Source: an uncultured Dehalococcoidia bacterium
GTDB lineage: Bacteria > Chloroflexota > Dehalococcoidia > Lucifugimonadales > JAAXIE01
Assembly (NCBI GenBank): GCA_951813255.1
Contig: OX638353.1
Location: 2,091,472-2,155,471 of the forward strand
DNA length: 64,000 nucleotides
Direction: 5' to 3'
The notes below the pieces were generated by a model. The model saw only the letters and a list, made by a program, of their open reading frames with translations. It made no database searches and was not told the origin of the DNA. The translations under genes and the position numbers were made by a program. This document shows, piece by piece, positions 36,173 to 46,262 of the stretch. Position 1 is the stretch's first letter, and every line of letters starts with the position of its first letter.

Positions 36173-37528
36173 GTGCGCCGGTACGTAGAGACCCCCCAGA
36201 TGGACAAGATTCTCTCGCTGTCCAAGCGCAGGGGACTGGTATTCCAGAGCAGCGAAATCTATGGCGGCATCAACGCCACTTGGGACTACGGCCCCTTGGG
36301 TGTGGAGTTGAAGCGCAACCTGAAAGACCTGTGGTGGCGCTCGGTGGTGCAGCAGCGCGATGACGTCGTGGGACTGGATGCTGCTATCCTGATGCACCCC
36401 GAAGTGTGGGTCTCAAGCGGTCATGTCGCCGGCTTCAGCGACCCCTTGGTGGAATGTCGCGAGTGCCACCAACGCTACCGCGAGGACCAGATCGATGCCA
36501 CTGCCTGCCCCGACTGTGGCGGCGAGCTTACCGACCCCCGCCAGTTCAGCCTGATGTTCAAGACCTTCATGGGGCCTGTCGAGGATTCCGCCAACCAGGT
36601 CTATCTGCGTCCGGAGACGGCCCAAGGCATTTTCGTCAACTTCGGCAATGTCCTCACCGCCTCCCGGCGCAAGCTGCCCTTTGGCATCGCCCAAATAGGG
36701 AAGGCCTTTCGCAACGAAATCACGCCCGGGAACTTCACATTTCGCACCCGCGAGTTCGAGCAGATGGAGATCGAGTATTTCGTGAAGCCGGGGACAGATG
36801 ACGAGTGGCTACACGCATGGCTCGACGACCGCTTCAGTTGGTACACCAAGCACGGCATCCGACCCGAGAACCTGCGCCTCAGGCGTCACGATCCCGACGA
36901 GCTTGCGCACTACGCCAAGGACACCTACGACATCGAGTACCGCTTCCCATGGGGTTGGGGCGAGTTGGAGGGCGTCGCTAACCGTACCGACTACGACCTG
37001 CGAAGCCACGCCACCCCAACAGGCCGAGACCAAGACCTCACTTTCTTCGACGAAGAAAGCAAGGAGCACGTATTTCCCTACGTTATCGAGCCGTCGGGGG
37101 GCGTCGACCGCGCCACGCTCGCCTTCCTTTTAGACTCCTACGACGAGGAGCCCGACCCTCCTCCAAAGCCCGGTGAAGAGGTCCAAGCCAAGGATGTGCG
37201 CGTGGTGCTCCGCCTGCACCGGGCTCTAGCGCCGGTGAAGGTGGCAGTGCTGCCACTGAGCCGGAACGAACGCTTGGCACCCCTCGCTCATCAGGTGCAC
37301 ATGTTGCTAAGGCCTCATCTGGCCACCCAGTACGACGACGCCCAGAGCATAGGTCGGCGCTATCGCAGGCAGGACGAGATCGGCACTCCCTATTGCGTCA
37401 CCGTCGATTTCGACTCCTTGGAAGACAAGCGCGTAACTCTGCGCGATCGCGACACCATGGCCCAGTTGCGTGTGCCCATCGCTGACCTGCCAGCCATCCT
37501 GAATGACAAGCTCGAGCACGGCTGGTAA
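36173..37528 (+). CDS. glyQS: Glycyl-tRNA synthetase (dimeric type)
   Basis: 451 residues, the size of bacterial dimeric GlyRS. Blocks: [47 protein letters not shown], and [20 protein letters not shown] (class II motif 2). A zinc-finger-like insertion has [14 protein letters not shown] and CPDCGG. C-terminal anticodon-binding domain ends [18 protein letters not shown] 36173 has GAGGG upstream; ATG 36200 is possible. It charges tRNA-Gly. sbcD starts 20 bases after its stop. Confidence 0.96.
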   Translation: MRRYVETPQMDKILSLSKRRGLVFQSSEIYGGINATWDYGPLGVELKRNLKDLWWRSVVQQRDDVVGLDAAILMHPEVWVSSGHVAGFSDPLVECRECHQRYREDQIDATACPDCGGELTDPRQFSLMFKTFMGPVEDSANQVYLRPETAQGIFVNFGNVLTASRRKLPFGIAQIGKAFRNEITPGNFTFRTREFEQMEIEYFVKPGTDDEWLHAWLDDRFSWYTKHGIRPENLRLRRHDPDELAHYAKDTYDIEYRFPWGWGELEGVANRTDYDLRSHATPTGRDQDLTFFDEESKEHVFPYVIEPSGGVDRATLAFLLDSYDEEPDPPPKPGEEVQAKDVRVVLRLHRALAPVKVAVLPLSRNERLAPLAHQVHMLLRPHLATQYDDAQSIGRRYRRQDEIGTPYCVTVDFDSLEDKRVTLRDRDTMAQLRVPIADLPAILNDKLEHGW

Positions 37529-37548
37529 CGTGGCATGAGAATCGGGCA

Positions 37549-38817
37549 ATGAGGATTCTCCATTTCTCCGACCTCCACATCGGCGTCGAGAACTACAGCA
37601 AGACCGACCCAGGAACAGGTCTGCCCACTCGCCTCCTGGACTTCCTGTCTGCATTGGACGAACTGGTGGAATACGCGCTGAACGAGGGCGTGGACCTGGT
37701 CCTCTTCGCAGGCGATGCCTACAAGGGACGCGACCCATCCCAGACCCACCAGCGTGAGTTCGCCAAACGCTTGGCGCGCCTGTCGGGCGCTGGCATACCT
37801 AGCTTTCTCCTAGTGGGCAACCACGACCTGCCCCAACCAGTAGGACGGGCCACGGCAGTGGAGATTTTCCGCACCCTCGACGTGCCCAATGTCATAGTCG
37901 GCGACCAGATGCACACCCATGTGGTATCCACCCGCTCCGGGCCGCTGCAGATCGTCTCCCTGCCTTGGCCTAACCGCAGCAGGCTCTTGAACCGCGACGA
38001 GTCCCGCGGCCTGTCGTTGGATGAGGTCACGGCCGCTATTGAGCGCATCTGCACCGAAGGGGTGCAGCGGGAGGCTTCCAGGCTGGACCCCGGAATCCCG
38101 ACGGTTTTCACTGCCCACGTCACCATCAACGGGGCGACTACTGGTACCGAGCAGAACATGATGCTGGGACGCGACCACACCCTGTACCCCAGCGTGGTGC
38201 ACCGCCCCGAATTCGACTACGTGGGCCTAGGGCATATCCACAAACACCAAGTGCTGCGCGAGGGGCCCACGGTTGCCTACTCAGGCAGCCTGCAACGCGT
38301 CGACTTCAGCGAAGAGCGTGATACCAAAGGTTTTTGTGTAGTCGACCTCAACCCGGATGCCCCGCAGGGCAAACGCATGACAGATTTTCAGTTCCACCCG
38401 GTATCGGCCCGTCGCTTCATGACTATCGAGAGTCGTGTGCCTGACGGTGTCCTCGACCCCACCTCCCAAGTGCTGCAAGACATCGCACGGCAGGATGTGG
38501 CGGAGACTGTGGTGCGACTGACGATACACGTCTCCCCGGACATGGAGCCCCTGCTGCGGGACGCCGAAATCCAACGCGCCCTGGAGCCCGCTCATTATGT
38601 AGCCTCCATCAACCGCGAAGTGCCCCGGGAAAGACGCCAACGAGTCCCCGCTGGCACCGGGGAGGGGATGACGCCTATCGAGGCGCTGGACCTCTACTTT
38701 GAAAGCCACAAGCTGGAGCCTGCACGTAAAGCAAAGCTCATGCAGTATGCCCGCGAACTATTGAACGAGGATGAAATGTCCCCCGAGCCAATGGAGCCCG
38801 GAGGGATATCAACATAG
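37549..38817 (+). CDS. sbcD: Exonuclease SbcD/Mre11-like subunit
   Basis: 422 residues. Calcineurin-like phosphoesterase motifs in order: LHFSDLHIGV (metal Asp-x-His), FAGDAYKGRDPS, LLVGNHDLPQP (metal Asn, His), TAHVTING and VGLGHIHKHQ. C-terminal cap and linker follow. The family works with SbcC as an ATP-dependent double-strand nuclease; no sbcC is adjacent here. Its position 20 bases after glyQS suggests cotranscription. Start ATG 37549. Confidence 0.93.
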   Translation: MRILHFSDLHIGVENYSKTDPGTGLPTRLLDFLSALDELVEYALNEGVDLVLFAGDAYKGRDPSQTHQREFAKRLARLSGAGIPSFLLVGNHDLPQPVGRATAVEIFRTLDVPNVIVGDQMHTHVVSTRSGPLQIVSLPWPNRSRLLNRDESRGLSLDEVTAAIERICTEGVQREASRLDPGIPTVFTAHVTINGATTGTEQNMMLGRDHTLYPSVVHRPEFDYVGLGHIHKHQVLREGPTVAYSGSLQRVDFSEERDTKGFCVVDLNPDAPQGKRMTDFQFHPVSARRFMTIESRVPDGVLDPTSQVLQDIARQDVAETVVRLTIHVSPDMEPLLRDAEIQRALEPAHYVASINREVPRERRQRVPAGTGEGMTPIEALDLYFESHKLEPARKAKLMQYARELLNEDEMSPEPMEPGGIST

Positions 38818-38930
38818 TGGGGCAGACCTTCTTGGTGAGGCAGGCCTTCCTCGTGGGGCATGCGTTCGCGGCGCTTGTCTGCCTCACGATATCCGGCCTC
38901 AACGAGCACTGCCCCTAACGAGCGTTACCA

Positions 38931-39428
38931 ATGGGCGTCGCTGATTATCTGATGCTGGCTATCCGCTGGCTCCACACAATGTCCGCGGTGGCTTGGGTGG
39001 GTGGTGGCCTCTTCTACCTGCTGGTGCTACGCCCTGCCATCAAGCGCTCCGGGCCCATGGACCGCTCCGTAGCAGCCACCATCGGCCCCGAATTCCGCAG
39101 CCTCGTCGATGTCTCCATCGCTGTGCTTATAATCACCGGGGCCGTGCTCACCTTCGACCGGCTCACCTCCACTTTCGTAGGGGTGGCATACGCAGGCGTG
39201 CTGGCGGCCAAGGTCGCCCTAGCCTTCTACGCCTTCTACCTAGTGCGTTTCCTGCGACGCTCCAGCTACCCGGAGGAACCCGACAGCAAGGGCCGCTGGC
39301 CACGCCGCCTCGTCACCCTATGCACGGGGACCACCGCTATCCTGGTGGTGGGTGTGATAGTGTTTCTGCTGTCAGAGTTGCTGGTGGAGTTGTTCCAGGT
39401 AGGTTTGAAAACACGGACGGGAGCGTAA
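38931..39428 (+). CDS. CopD-like four-helix membrane protein
   Basis: 165 residues. Four predicted helices starting LMLAIRWLHTMSAVAWVGGG, with VSIAVLIITGAVLTF, AYAGVLAAKVALAFYAFY and AILVVGVIVFLLSEL. It resembles the CopD / DUF2269 group of proteins with conserved His and Trp near the membrane. Metal binding is suggested by the family but no classic copper ligands are certain. It is followed 12 bases later by a Trm112-like gene. Confidence 0.8.
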   Translation: MGVADYLMLAIRWLHTMSAVAWVGGGLFYLLVLRPAIKRSGPMDRSVAATIGPEFRSLVDVSIAVLIITGAVLTFDRLTSTFVGVAYAGVLAAKVALAFYAFYLVRFLRRSSYPEEPDSKGRWPRRLVTLCTGTTAILVVGVIVFLLSELLVELFQVGLKTRTGA

Positions 39429-39440
39429 GGAAAACCCGAT

Positions 39441-39626
39441 ATGAAAAAAACCCTGATGGATATACTGGCCTGCCCTGTTTGCAAGGGCACACTTGAACTG
39501 ACCGTCGGTAGTGAGGACGGAGATGACGTGATTACCGGTTCCCTCGCTTGCGCCCAATGCAACGAGAGCTACCCCATCGAGGAGTCCATCCCCAACTTGC
39601 TACCCCCTGAACTACGCTCGCTGTAG
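39441..39626 (+). CDS. Trm112-family (UPF0434) zinc protein
   Basis: 61 residues. ILACPVCKGTLEL and LACAQCNESYPIEESIPNLL give the family zinc site CxxC...CxxC and the typical end. Bacterial members are partners of methyltransferases or of unknown role. Start ATG 39441. Convergent with folK, which ends at 39639. Confidence 0.93.
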   Translation: MKKTLMDILACPVCKGTLELTVGSEDGDDVITGSLACAQCNESYPIEESIPNLLPPELRSL

Positions 39627-39638
39627 GGCCAACGTTTC

Positions 39639-40130
39639 CTACGAGGCGGGTGGCGGAGACCACAGACGCACCCCATCCTTGCCCTCCACGTCTTCCAACA
39701 ACTCTCCCACCGACTTCCCCAACAGCGGATGTTGTACATCAGATGCGATTTCCGCCAAGGGCACCAGCACAAAGGCCCGAGCGGCCATCCTTGGATGAGG
39801 GATCTGCAGGTCGTGGCTCTCGAGAGTCCTGTCTCCATAGAGGAGTATGTCCACGTCTATCAGGCGGGGGCCGAAACGGAAGTTGGGGCGGCGGCCCAAC
39901 CCACGCTCCACGGCTTGAGTGGCGGATAGCAAGAACGACGGCTTCAAGTCGGTAGCGATGGCGCATACGCAGTTGAGGAAGTCGGGCTGGTCGAGATAGC
40001 CCCAGGGGGCCGTCTCGTGGATGGAGGAGACGGGCCCCACCTCGCCATGGCGTTGCAGCAACTCCAATGCAGCCTTGAGGTTCGCCTCCCGGTCCCCGAG
40101 GTTGGTCCCCAAACCTAGGTAGGCCGTCAC
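39639..40130 (-). CDS. folK: 6-hydroxymethyl-7,8-dihydropterin pyrophosphokinase
   Basis: 163 residues from GTG 40130; the GTG overlaps the folP stop as GTGA. TTG 40139 is the alternative. AYLGLGTNLGDREANL at the N-terminus, SSIHETAPWGYLDQPDFLN and RFGPRLIDVDILLYG (the metal-binding DVD) are the HPPK motifs. It transfers pyrophosphate from ATP to 6-hydroxymethyldihydropterin in folate synthesis. The two genes form a folate unit. Confidence 0.96.
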   Translation of the reverse strand: MTAYLGLGTNLGDREANLKAALELLQRHGEVGPVSSIHETAPWGYLDQPDFLNCVCAIATDLKPSFLLSATQAVERGLGRRPNFRFGPRLIDVDILLYGDRTLESHDLQIPHPRMAARAFVLVPLAEIASDVQHPLLGKSVGELLEDVEGKDGVRLWSPPPAS

Positions 40131-41002
40131 GCATCCCAATTGTCCGGCCTCCAGCCCCGCACAATGGCATCGCTCATCCGGGCAACCCGCACCATCTCCC
40201 GCACATCGTGCACCCGCACGATATCGGCCCCTCCAGCAATGCTCAGGGCCACCGTCGCCGCCGTGCCCTCCAGTCTTTCCTCTACCGGCAGTCCCAGAAC
40301 CCGTCCGATGGTCGACTTGCGTGACGTGCCGACCAGCACCGGATAATCCATGGCTCGCAACTCCTGGAGCCGCCGCAGGACCTCCAGATTGTGGTCGGCG
40401 GTCTTACCGAAACCGATGCCTGGGTCGATGATGATGTTGCCAGCGACTACCCCCGCTTCCGCGGCCCTCACAACGCTTTTTCGCAATGAGTCCTTTAGGT
40501 CCGCCAGCAGGTCGCCATACCTGTAGTTCGTTTGGTTGTGCATGAGTACAATGGGGACTCCCGCTCGGGCAACGACCGGCGCCATGCCAGGGTCCGCCTG
40601 CAAGCCCCACACATCGTTGACCATGGACGCGCCAGCATCCACCGCCTGCCGGGCAACCTCCGCCTTGTAGGTATCCACGCTCACCGGCACGCCGACTCTA
40701 GCCATCACCTCCGCCAGTACAGGCATCAGACGTTCCAGCTCTTCCTCGGTGGATACCACGTCTGCTCCAGCCCCGTAAACACGGCCTGCAGGCCTCGTCG
40801 AAACAGCCCCAATGTCGATGATATCGGCCCCCTCCGCCTCCATTCGCACAGCGAGTTCGACGGCGGCTTTGGAGTTGTGGGCCAACCCATCCCCAGAAAA
40901 GGAGTCGGGGGTCACATTCACCACCCCCATTACATACGTACGCTCCCCCCATCGGAAGGTACCGGGGCCGCAATGCATTTCGGGGGACTGGGAGTTTGCC
41001 AT
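40127..41002 (-). CDS. folP: Dihydropteroate synthase
   Basis: 291 residues from ATG 41002; an in-frame TTG at 41026 would add eight residues. Motifs: MGVVNVTPDSFSGDG, ADIIDIGAVSTRPAG, IVLMHNQ, IIIDPGIGFGKTADHN and GTSRKSTIG. It joins p-aminobenzoate to the product of FolK. The stop overlaps the folK start. The folB/folE genes are not in the window. Confidence 0.96.
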   Translation of the reverse strand: MANSQSPEMHCGPGTFRWGERTYVMGVVNVTPDSFSGDGLAHNSKAAVELAVRMEAEGADIIDIGAVSTRPAGRVYGAGADVVSTEEELERLMPVLAEVMARVGVPVSVDTYKAEVARQAVDAGASMVNDVWGLQADPGMAPVVARAGVPIVLMHNQTNYRYGDLLADLKDSLRKSVVRAAEAGVVAGNIIIDPGIGFGKTADHNLEVLRRLQELRAMDYPVLVGTSRKSTIGRVLGLPVEERLEGTAATVALSIAGGADIVRVHDVREMVRVARMSDAIVRGWRPDNWDA

Positions 41003-41179
41003 ATGTAGCGCTCTCTCGGATATCAACGGGCTATTGCCATTCTAGCACCGCTTAAATTCCGGCGATCGATTGCAGTGCTTGACCCCGTAGAGAACCATGG
41101 GCCCGGCTCGTTGTTGCGGCTGTCGGCGCATATCTGCTAGCATGACATCGGCCTCCCCTACCTTCGCACCGGAGACAAC

Positions 41180-42742
41180 GTGACCGTTGAGAACCGAGCC
41201 GACCGGGGTGTTGGCGAGCTACAACAGCGACGACAGAAGGCCCGCCTTGGTGGGGGGCAGGAGCGCATTGAGCAGCAGCATCGCCGTGGCAAGCTCACCG
41301 CACGGGAGCGTCTGGACCTGCTGCTTGACCTCGATACTTTCCAGGAACTCGATCCCTTCGTTACCCACCGCACCACGGACTTCGGACTAGGCGACCGCAA
41401 GTTCGAGGGCGACGCCGTGGTCACCGGCTACGGCAAGGTGGACGGCAGGCAGGTCTTTGTCTACTCACAAGACTTCACGGTGCTGGGTGGCTCCCTGTCC
41501 GAGGTGGTGGGCCAGAAGATATGCAAGGTCATGGACCTCGCCATCAAGAACGGCTGCCCCCTGATTGGCCTAAACGATTCGGGCGGGGCCCGCATCCAGG
41601 AGGGCGTTCTCAGTTTGGGGGCCTACGGGGATATCTTCCTGAGGAACACCATGGCCTCGGGGGTCATACCCCAGATTTCAGTCATCATGGGGCCTGCCGC
41701 CGGTGGGGCCTCGTACTCTCCCGGAATCACCGACTTCGTGTTCATGGTCCGCGGACCTGGCCAGCTCTACATCACCGGACCCGACGTGATAAAGGCAGTG
41801 ACCGGAGAGGACATCACCCACGATGAATTGGGAGGGGCCTTCACCCACAGTGTGCGCAGTGGCGTGGCCCACTTCGCCTTCGACTCAGAGGAGGAAACGC
41901 TGCGGGAAGTTCGGAGGCTCGTCTCCTTCCTGCCTTCCAACAACACGGAAGACGCTCCTCCTATGGACACCCTGGATAACCCGGACAGACACGACCCTGA
42001 CTTGGCCAGCATCGTGCCAACGGAACCCAATCGCTCCTACGACGTACGGGACATCATCCATCGGGTAGTGGACGAGGCCGACTTCATGGAGGTGCACCGC
42101 GACTACGCGCCCAATGTTGTGGTCGGGTTTGCACGACTGGACCGCCGCACTATCGGGATCGTCGGGAACCAACCGTCCCACTTGGCAGGGGTGCTGGACA
42201 TCAACACCTCCACCAAGGCGGCGCGCTTCGTACGCTTCTGCGACTGCTTCAACATACCTATAGTCACCTTCGTCGATGTGCCCGGCTTCATGCCCGGCAC
42301 CGACCAGGAATACGGTGGGATCATCCGGCACGGGGCCAAGCTCCTGTACGCTTACGCCGAGGCCACGGTGCCCAAGGTAAGCGTTATACTGCGCAAGGCC
42401 TACGGCGGGGCCTATATCGTAATGGGGAGCAAGCACCTGCGGGGCGACGTTAACCTCGCATGGCCGTCGGCGGAAATCGCCGTGATGGGACCGGAGGGAG
42501 CGGTAAACATCCTCTTCCGAGAGGACTTAGCGAACGCTGAGGCTCCCGATGCCGAACGGGACCGCTTGACCCAGGAATTCCGCACCCAGTTCGCGAACCC
42601 CTATGTGGCTGCCAGCCGGGGCTTCCTCGATGACGTAATCGCGCCCTCGGAGACGCGCCCACGCATCGCCCACGCCTTGGAGATGCTGCAGACCAAGCGG
42701 GACACCCTCCCTCCCAAGAAGCACGGAAATATCCCGCTCTAG
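41180..42742 (+). CDS. Acyl-CoA carboxylase, carboxyltransferase (beta) subunit
   Basis: 520 residues, the full family size. GTG 41180 has GGAG five bases upstream. Oxyanion-type blocks: [38 protein letters not shown] and [19 protein letters not shown]. It transfers carboxyl between biotin and acyl-CoA (propionyl- or methylmalonyl-type). No biotin carboxylase or biotin carrier gene lies adjacent, so partners are elsewhere or it works in a decarboxylase complex. Next gene is a membrane Fe-S protein. Confidence 0.94.
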   Translation: MTVENRADRGVGELQQRRQKARLGGGQERIEQQHRRGKLTARERLDLLLDLDTFQELDPFVTHRTTDFGLGDRKFEGDAVVTGYGKVDGRQVFVYSQDFTVLGGSLSEVVGQKICKVMDLAIKNGCPLIGLNDSGGARIQEGVLSLGAYGDIFLRNTMASGVIPQISVIMGPAAGGASYSPGITDFVFMVRGPGQLYITGPDVIKAVTGEDITHDELGGAFTHSVRSGVAHFAFDSEEETLREVRRLVSFLPSNNTEDAPPMDTLDNPDRHDPDLASIVPTEPNRSYDVRDIIHRVVDEADFMEVHRDYAPNVVVGFARLDRRTIGIVGNQPSHLAGVLDINTSTKAARFVRFCDCFNIPIVTFVDVPGFMPGTDQEYGGIIRHGAKLLYAYAEATVPKVSVILRKAYGGAYIVMGSKHLRGDVNLAWPSAEIAVMGPEGAVNILFREDLANAEAPDAERDRLTQEFRTQFANPYVAASRGFLDDVIAPSETRPRIAHALEMLQTKRDTLPPKKHGNIPL

Positions 42743-42855
42743 GCCTTAGTTTGTCAGTCCCTCAACCGACGGCACGCGGGCGACTGTCCGAACCGGTCGG
42801 CAGAGCGCCCTCCACTCCGTAGCCGTGGGAGACAAGAACAAGTAATATACCCTCC

Positions 42856-44907
42856 ATGGTTCCACCTGACGGGCTCTTCGGCACCTCGCTACACGTAGCC
42901 ATCGGCGTCTATGGTCTGCTGGCAGTGGCGCTTGGGCTATCCACATACCTGTTGTACCGCCGTGTGTTCCGGCTGATCATGCTTGGGAGGCCGGAAAGCC
43001 GGTTCGACCAACCCCTGACCCGACTACGAGGGCTGCTGGCCATCAGCCTCGGTCAGCGGAAGGTATTGCAACGGGTAGGGCTGCGGGACCGGGCTGGCTT
43101 GGGACATGCCGTCATCTTCTGGGGATTCCTGTCCTTTGCCCTCAGCTACCTGATATTCATCTTCGCCGACTCCATCTGGCACCCCTTCTCCGAGACGCTG
43201 TTGACGGAGACGGGGGTGGCCGTCTACGCCAACTACCTCAACGTGTTCGCCGCCGCTATTCTGCTGTGCATTGTCTGGGCGGTGCTGCGACGCTGGTTAG
43301 CCAAGCCCCACCGCCTCAGCTTCGACCTGACCCGCAGTCTTGATGCCGTAGTGGTGGTCAGCCTCATCGCTTCCCTCATGGTGTTCACACTACTTACCGA
43401 GGCCTTCTACGTGGCCCGGGAGGGTGCAGCCGCGGGCCCGGCTGGGGAGGCGTTCATTGGCAAGGCACTGGGCCAAGCCTTCGCCAGCGCTGGGCTGGGC
43501 TACGATGCCGCGAACGCCCTGCACAGCCTGGCTTGGTGGCTCCATCTGCTGGTCATTCTCGGGTTCGCCATCTACGTGCCCTTCTCCAAGCACATGCACA
43601 TGGTGGCAGCCCCAGCCAACGCCTTCTTCCGCAACTTGGAACCCCGGGGCGCCCTCCCAACCATGGACCTGGAGAACGCTGAGCGCTTCGGCGTGGGGCG
43701 GGTGCAAGACTTCTCGTGGAAAGAGCTGCTGGACGGCTACGCCTGTGCCGTCTGCGGGCGCTGCACGGATAGCTGTCCTGCCAACCTTACGGGCAAAGTC
43801 CTCTCGCCCATGCACATCGTGGAAAACATCAAGGACCACCTCATTGAGAGCGGTCCCGCGATCCGCAGCGGCCAAGAAGCGACCGACAAGCCACTCATAG
43901 GACACGCCGTCCTAGAGGATGCGGTCTGGGACTGTGTGAATTGCGGGGCCTGCATGGAGGAGTGCCCTGTGGTGGTGGAGCATGTGCCCACCATCATGGA
44001 CATGCGCCGCTACTTGGTGATGGAAGAATCGAAGATGCCGGAGACGGCGATGAACGCCCTGCTCAGCATCGAGCAGCGGGGCCATCCCTGGCGCGGTACC
44101 CAGTACTCCCGGACCGACTGGGCCGAGGGCTTGGACGTGCCCATTATGGCGGAACACCCCGAAGCAGAGGTCCTTCTGTGGGTGGGGTGTACACCTGCCC
44201 TAGAGCAACGCAGCCAAGCCATAGCCCGCTCCATGGCCAAAGTGCTCAAGTCCGCCAAGGTGGACTTCGCCATACTCGGCGAGGAAGAGACGTGCACTGG
44301 CGACCCGGCACGGCGTATGGGCAACGAGTACCTTTTCCAGATGCTGGCGCAACAGAACATCGAGACCCTTAACAACTACCAGGTGAAGACTATCGTTACG
44401 GCGTGTCCCCACTGCTTCAACACTCTGAAAAATGAGTACCCGCAGTTCGGGGGTTACTTCGAGGTGATGCACTACAGCCAGTACTTCGACCGCCTGATGA
44501 GCGAGGGACGGCTGAAGCTGCTGAGCATGCAGCAGGGACCGTCCGCAACGGTCGCCTACCACGATTCCTGCTTCCTGGGACGCCACAACGGCGTGTACGA
44601 CGAGCCTAGGCGTGTGGCCCAGGCCATTGGGCTGAACGTCGTGGAAATGGAGCGCAACCGTCAGCGTGGGTTCTGCTGTGGCGCAGGCGCAGGCCACATG
44701 TGGGTAGAGGAGAGCTCGGGCACCCGAATCAACCACACCCGCACCGACCACTTCGTCGAAACGGAAGCCCCCACCGTGGGCGTATCCTGCCCATTCTGCC
44801 TGCAGATGCTCACCGAGGGCATTGAGGCCCGAGGCCTCTCAGGCCAGAAGCAGGCAAAGGACCTCGTTGAGCTCCTAGCTGACAGCTTGGACTCTCCCAC
44901 TTCTTGA
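42856..44907 (+). CDS. HdrD-like membrane Fe-S oxidoreductase
   Basis: 683 residues. The N-terminal third is membrane: roughly five to six hydrophobic segments like the NarI/HdrE type. Then two [4Fe-4S] sites, CAVCGRCTDSCP and CVNCGACMEECPV, and two CCG-type domains (LLWVGCTPALEQ, ETCTGDPARRMG, ACPHCFNT; HDSCFLGRHN, GFCCGAGAG, CPFC). The type fuses a quinone- or heme-linked membrane part to an HdrD-like catalytic part and is common in Chloroflexota, where it may take electrons from acyl-CoA oxidation to quinone. The start ATG 42856 has only weak ribosome-binding signal. Confidence 0.92.
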   Translation: MVPPDGLFGTSLHVAIGVYGLLAVALGLSTYLLYRRVFRLIMLGRPESRFDQPLTRLRGLLAISLGQRKVLQRVGLRDRAGLGHAVIFWGFLSFALSYLIFIFADSIWHPFSETLLTETGVAVYANYLNVFAAAILLCIVWAVLRRWLAKPHRLSFDLTRSLDAVVVVSLIASLMVFTLLTEAFYVAREGAAAGPAGEAFIGKALGQAFASAGLGYDAANALHSLAWWLHLLVILGFAIYVPFSKHMHMVAAPANAFFRNLEPRGALPTMDLENAERFGVGRVQDFSWKELLDGYACAVCGRCTDSCPANLTGKVLSPMHIVENIKDHLIESGPAIRSGQEATDKPLIGHAVLEDAVWDCVNCGACMEECPVVVEHVPTIMDMRRYLVMEESKMPETAMNALLSIEQRGHPWRGTQYSRTDWAEGLDVPIMAEHPEAEVLLWVGCTPALEQRSQAIARSMAKVLKSAKVDFAILGEEETCTGDPARRMGNEYLFQMLAQQNIETLNNYQVKTIVTACPHCFNTLKNEYPQFGGYFEVMHYSQYFDRLMSEGRLKLLSMQQGPSATVAYHDSCFLGRHNGVYDEPRRVAQAIGLNVVEMERNRQRGFCCGAGAGHMWVEESSGTRINHTRTDHFVETEAPTVGVSCPFCLQMLTEGIEARGLSGQKQAKDLVELLADSLDSPTS

Positions 44908-44945
44908 ACTTGGTCTGAGATCCTCCCTCAGAAAGGACTCCAAAG

Positions 44946-45233
44946 ATGGCTGGCTACGTAATCGCCCAGATGACCATCACCGACCCTGATGCCTTCGCCG
45001 ACTATCCAGGCATGGCAGGCCCAACGGTAGCCGCCTTCGGAGGACGCTACGTGGTGCGGGGCGGAGCTATCCACAAGCGTGAGGGAGACTGGGAGCCCAA
45101 CAGGCTGGTCATCATTGAGTTCGATAGCGTGGAGCAGGCCCAGGCTTGGTACGACTCGCAGATCTACGAGGACGCCAAAGCCCTGCGAATACGCTCCACC
45201 ATTAGCAGCTTGATGATCGCCGAAGGGGCCTAG
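44946..45233 (+). CDS. DUF1330-family protein
   Basis: 95 residues, ferredoxin-like alpha-beta fold: MAGYVIAQMTITDPDAFADY, FGGRYVVRGGAIHKREGDW, RLVIIEFDSVEQAQAWYDS. The family has no assigned reaction. ATG 44946 is preceded by AAGGACT. It is followed by a dehydrogenase gene after eight bases, so the pair may be cotranscribed. Confidence 0.92.
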   Translation: MAGYVIAQMTITDPDAFADYPGMAGPTVAAFGGRYVVRGGAIHKREGDWEPNRLVIIEFDSVEQAQAWYDSQIYEDAKALRIRSTISSLMIAEGA

Positions 45234-45241
45234 ATCCAGCC

Positions 45242-46222
45242 ATGCCATCCAAGGCCGACCTGCTGGTCATACCCGACGACCACCCTCCCGTGCTCTTTGG
45301 CACCCACTTGGAGCCGCGGGTCTACGGGCTCGCACGTGAGGTCCTCTGGCATGTGGAGAGGCCTTCTGATGAAGCGCAACTGGTCGAATGGATAGGCGAT
45401 GCCGATGTAGTGGTCAACCTCAGGGCATCGGTCTACTTCCCCCGACCGGTGCTGGAGCAATTCCCCAAACTCCGTCTCATATCCATTTGGGCCGTAGGCA
45501 CCGACAACGTGGACTTGGAAGCCTGCCGGGACCTCGGCATCACCGTGTGTAACACCCCCGGCTACGCAGCCATCGGTGTGGCGGAGCATGCCATCGCTTT
45601 GGCCCTCGCCGTGACCCACCAACTCGCCGCCGGTGACCGGCGCATCCGGGGCGGTGGCTGGCAGGACGCCCGCATCGCCCAGTTGCACGGAAAGACCCTT
45701 GGCGTGATCGGCGTGGGGCCCATCGGGCTGCGGATGATCGAGTTGGGCCGTGCGCTGGGCATGGATGCCGTGGCCTGGACCTTTCGTCCTTCTCAAGAGC
45801 GAGCGTCCTCGCTGGGGGTGGAGTTGGTGTCGCTGGAGGAACTCCTTCAGAAATCCGACGTGGTATCGATCCACCTGCCCATCACAGAAGAAAGTCGCCG
45901 CCTCTTGGGTTCCACGCAGCTAGCGATGATGAAGTCCAGCGCCATCATCGTGAATACGGGACGCGGTCCCGTCATCGACGAACCCGCCATGGTGCAGGCC
46001 CTACAGGAAGGCAGGCTCGCGGGCGCGGGTTTGGACGTCTTCACCGCTGAACCGCTATCACAAGACAGCCCCTTGTGCAGCCTGGATAACGTGGTGCTCT
46101 CGCCCCACGTTGGCGCCATGAGCCCGGAAACCAGCCTAGCCGGACTGGAGATGGCCCTTGATAACATTGAGGCTTTCCTGGCAGGGGCACCCACCAACAC
46201 GGTTGTCAGGGGCACGCGTTAA
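45242..46222 (+). CDS. D-2-hydroxyacid dehydrogenase
   Basis: 326 residues. NAD-binding GVIGVGPIGLRMIELGRALG, the family catalytic Arg region (NTGRGPVIDE), Glu-x-x region (GLDVFTAEP) and catalytic His in LSPHVGAMSPET. The N-terminal half starts PSKADLLVIPDDHPP. Converts 2-keto acids to D-2-hydroxyacids or the reverse; the substrate is unknown. Neighbours do not decide it. Confidence 0.94.
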   Translation: MPSKADLLVIPDDHPPVLFGTHLEPRVYGLAREVLWHVERPSDEAQLVEWIGDADVVVNLRASVYFPRPVLEQFPKLRLISIWAVGTDNVDLEACRDLGITVCNTPGYAAIGVAEHAIALALAVTHQLAAGDRRIRGGGWQDARIAQLHGKTLGVIGVGPIGLRMIELGRALGMDAVAWTFRPSQERASSLGVELVSLEELLQKSDVVSIHLPITEESRRLLGSTQLAMMKSSAIIVNTGRGPVIDEPAMVQALQEGRLAGAGLDVFTAEPLSQDSPLCSLDNVVLSPHVGAMSPETSLAGLEMALDNIEAFLAGAPTNTVVRGTR

Positions 46223-46262
46223 CTGGCAGTATCGCTGGATGCCTTCTGACGGGCTGAGTGTT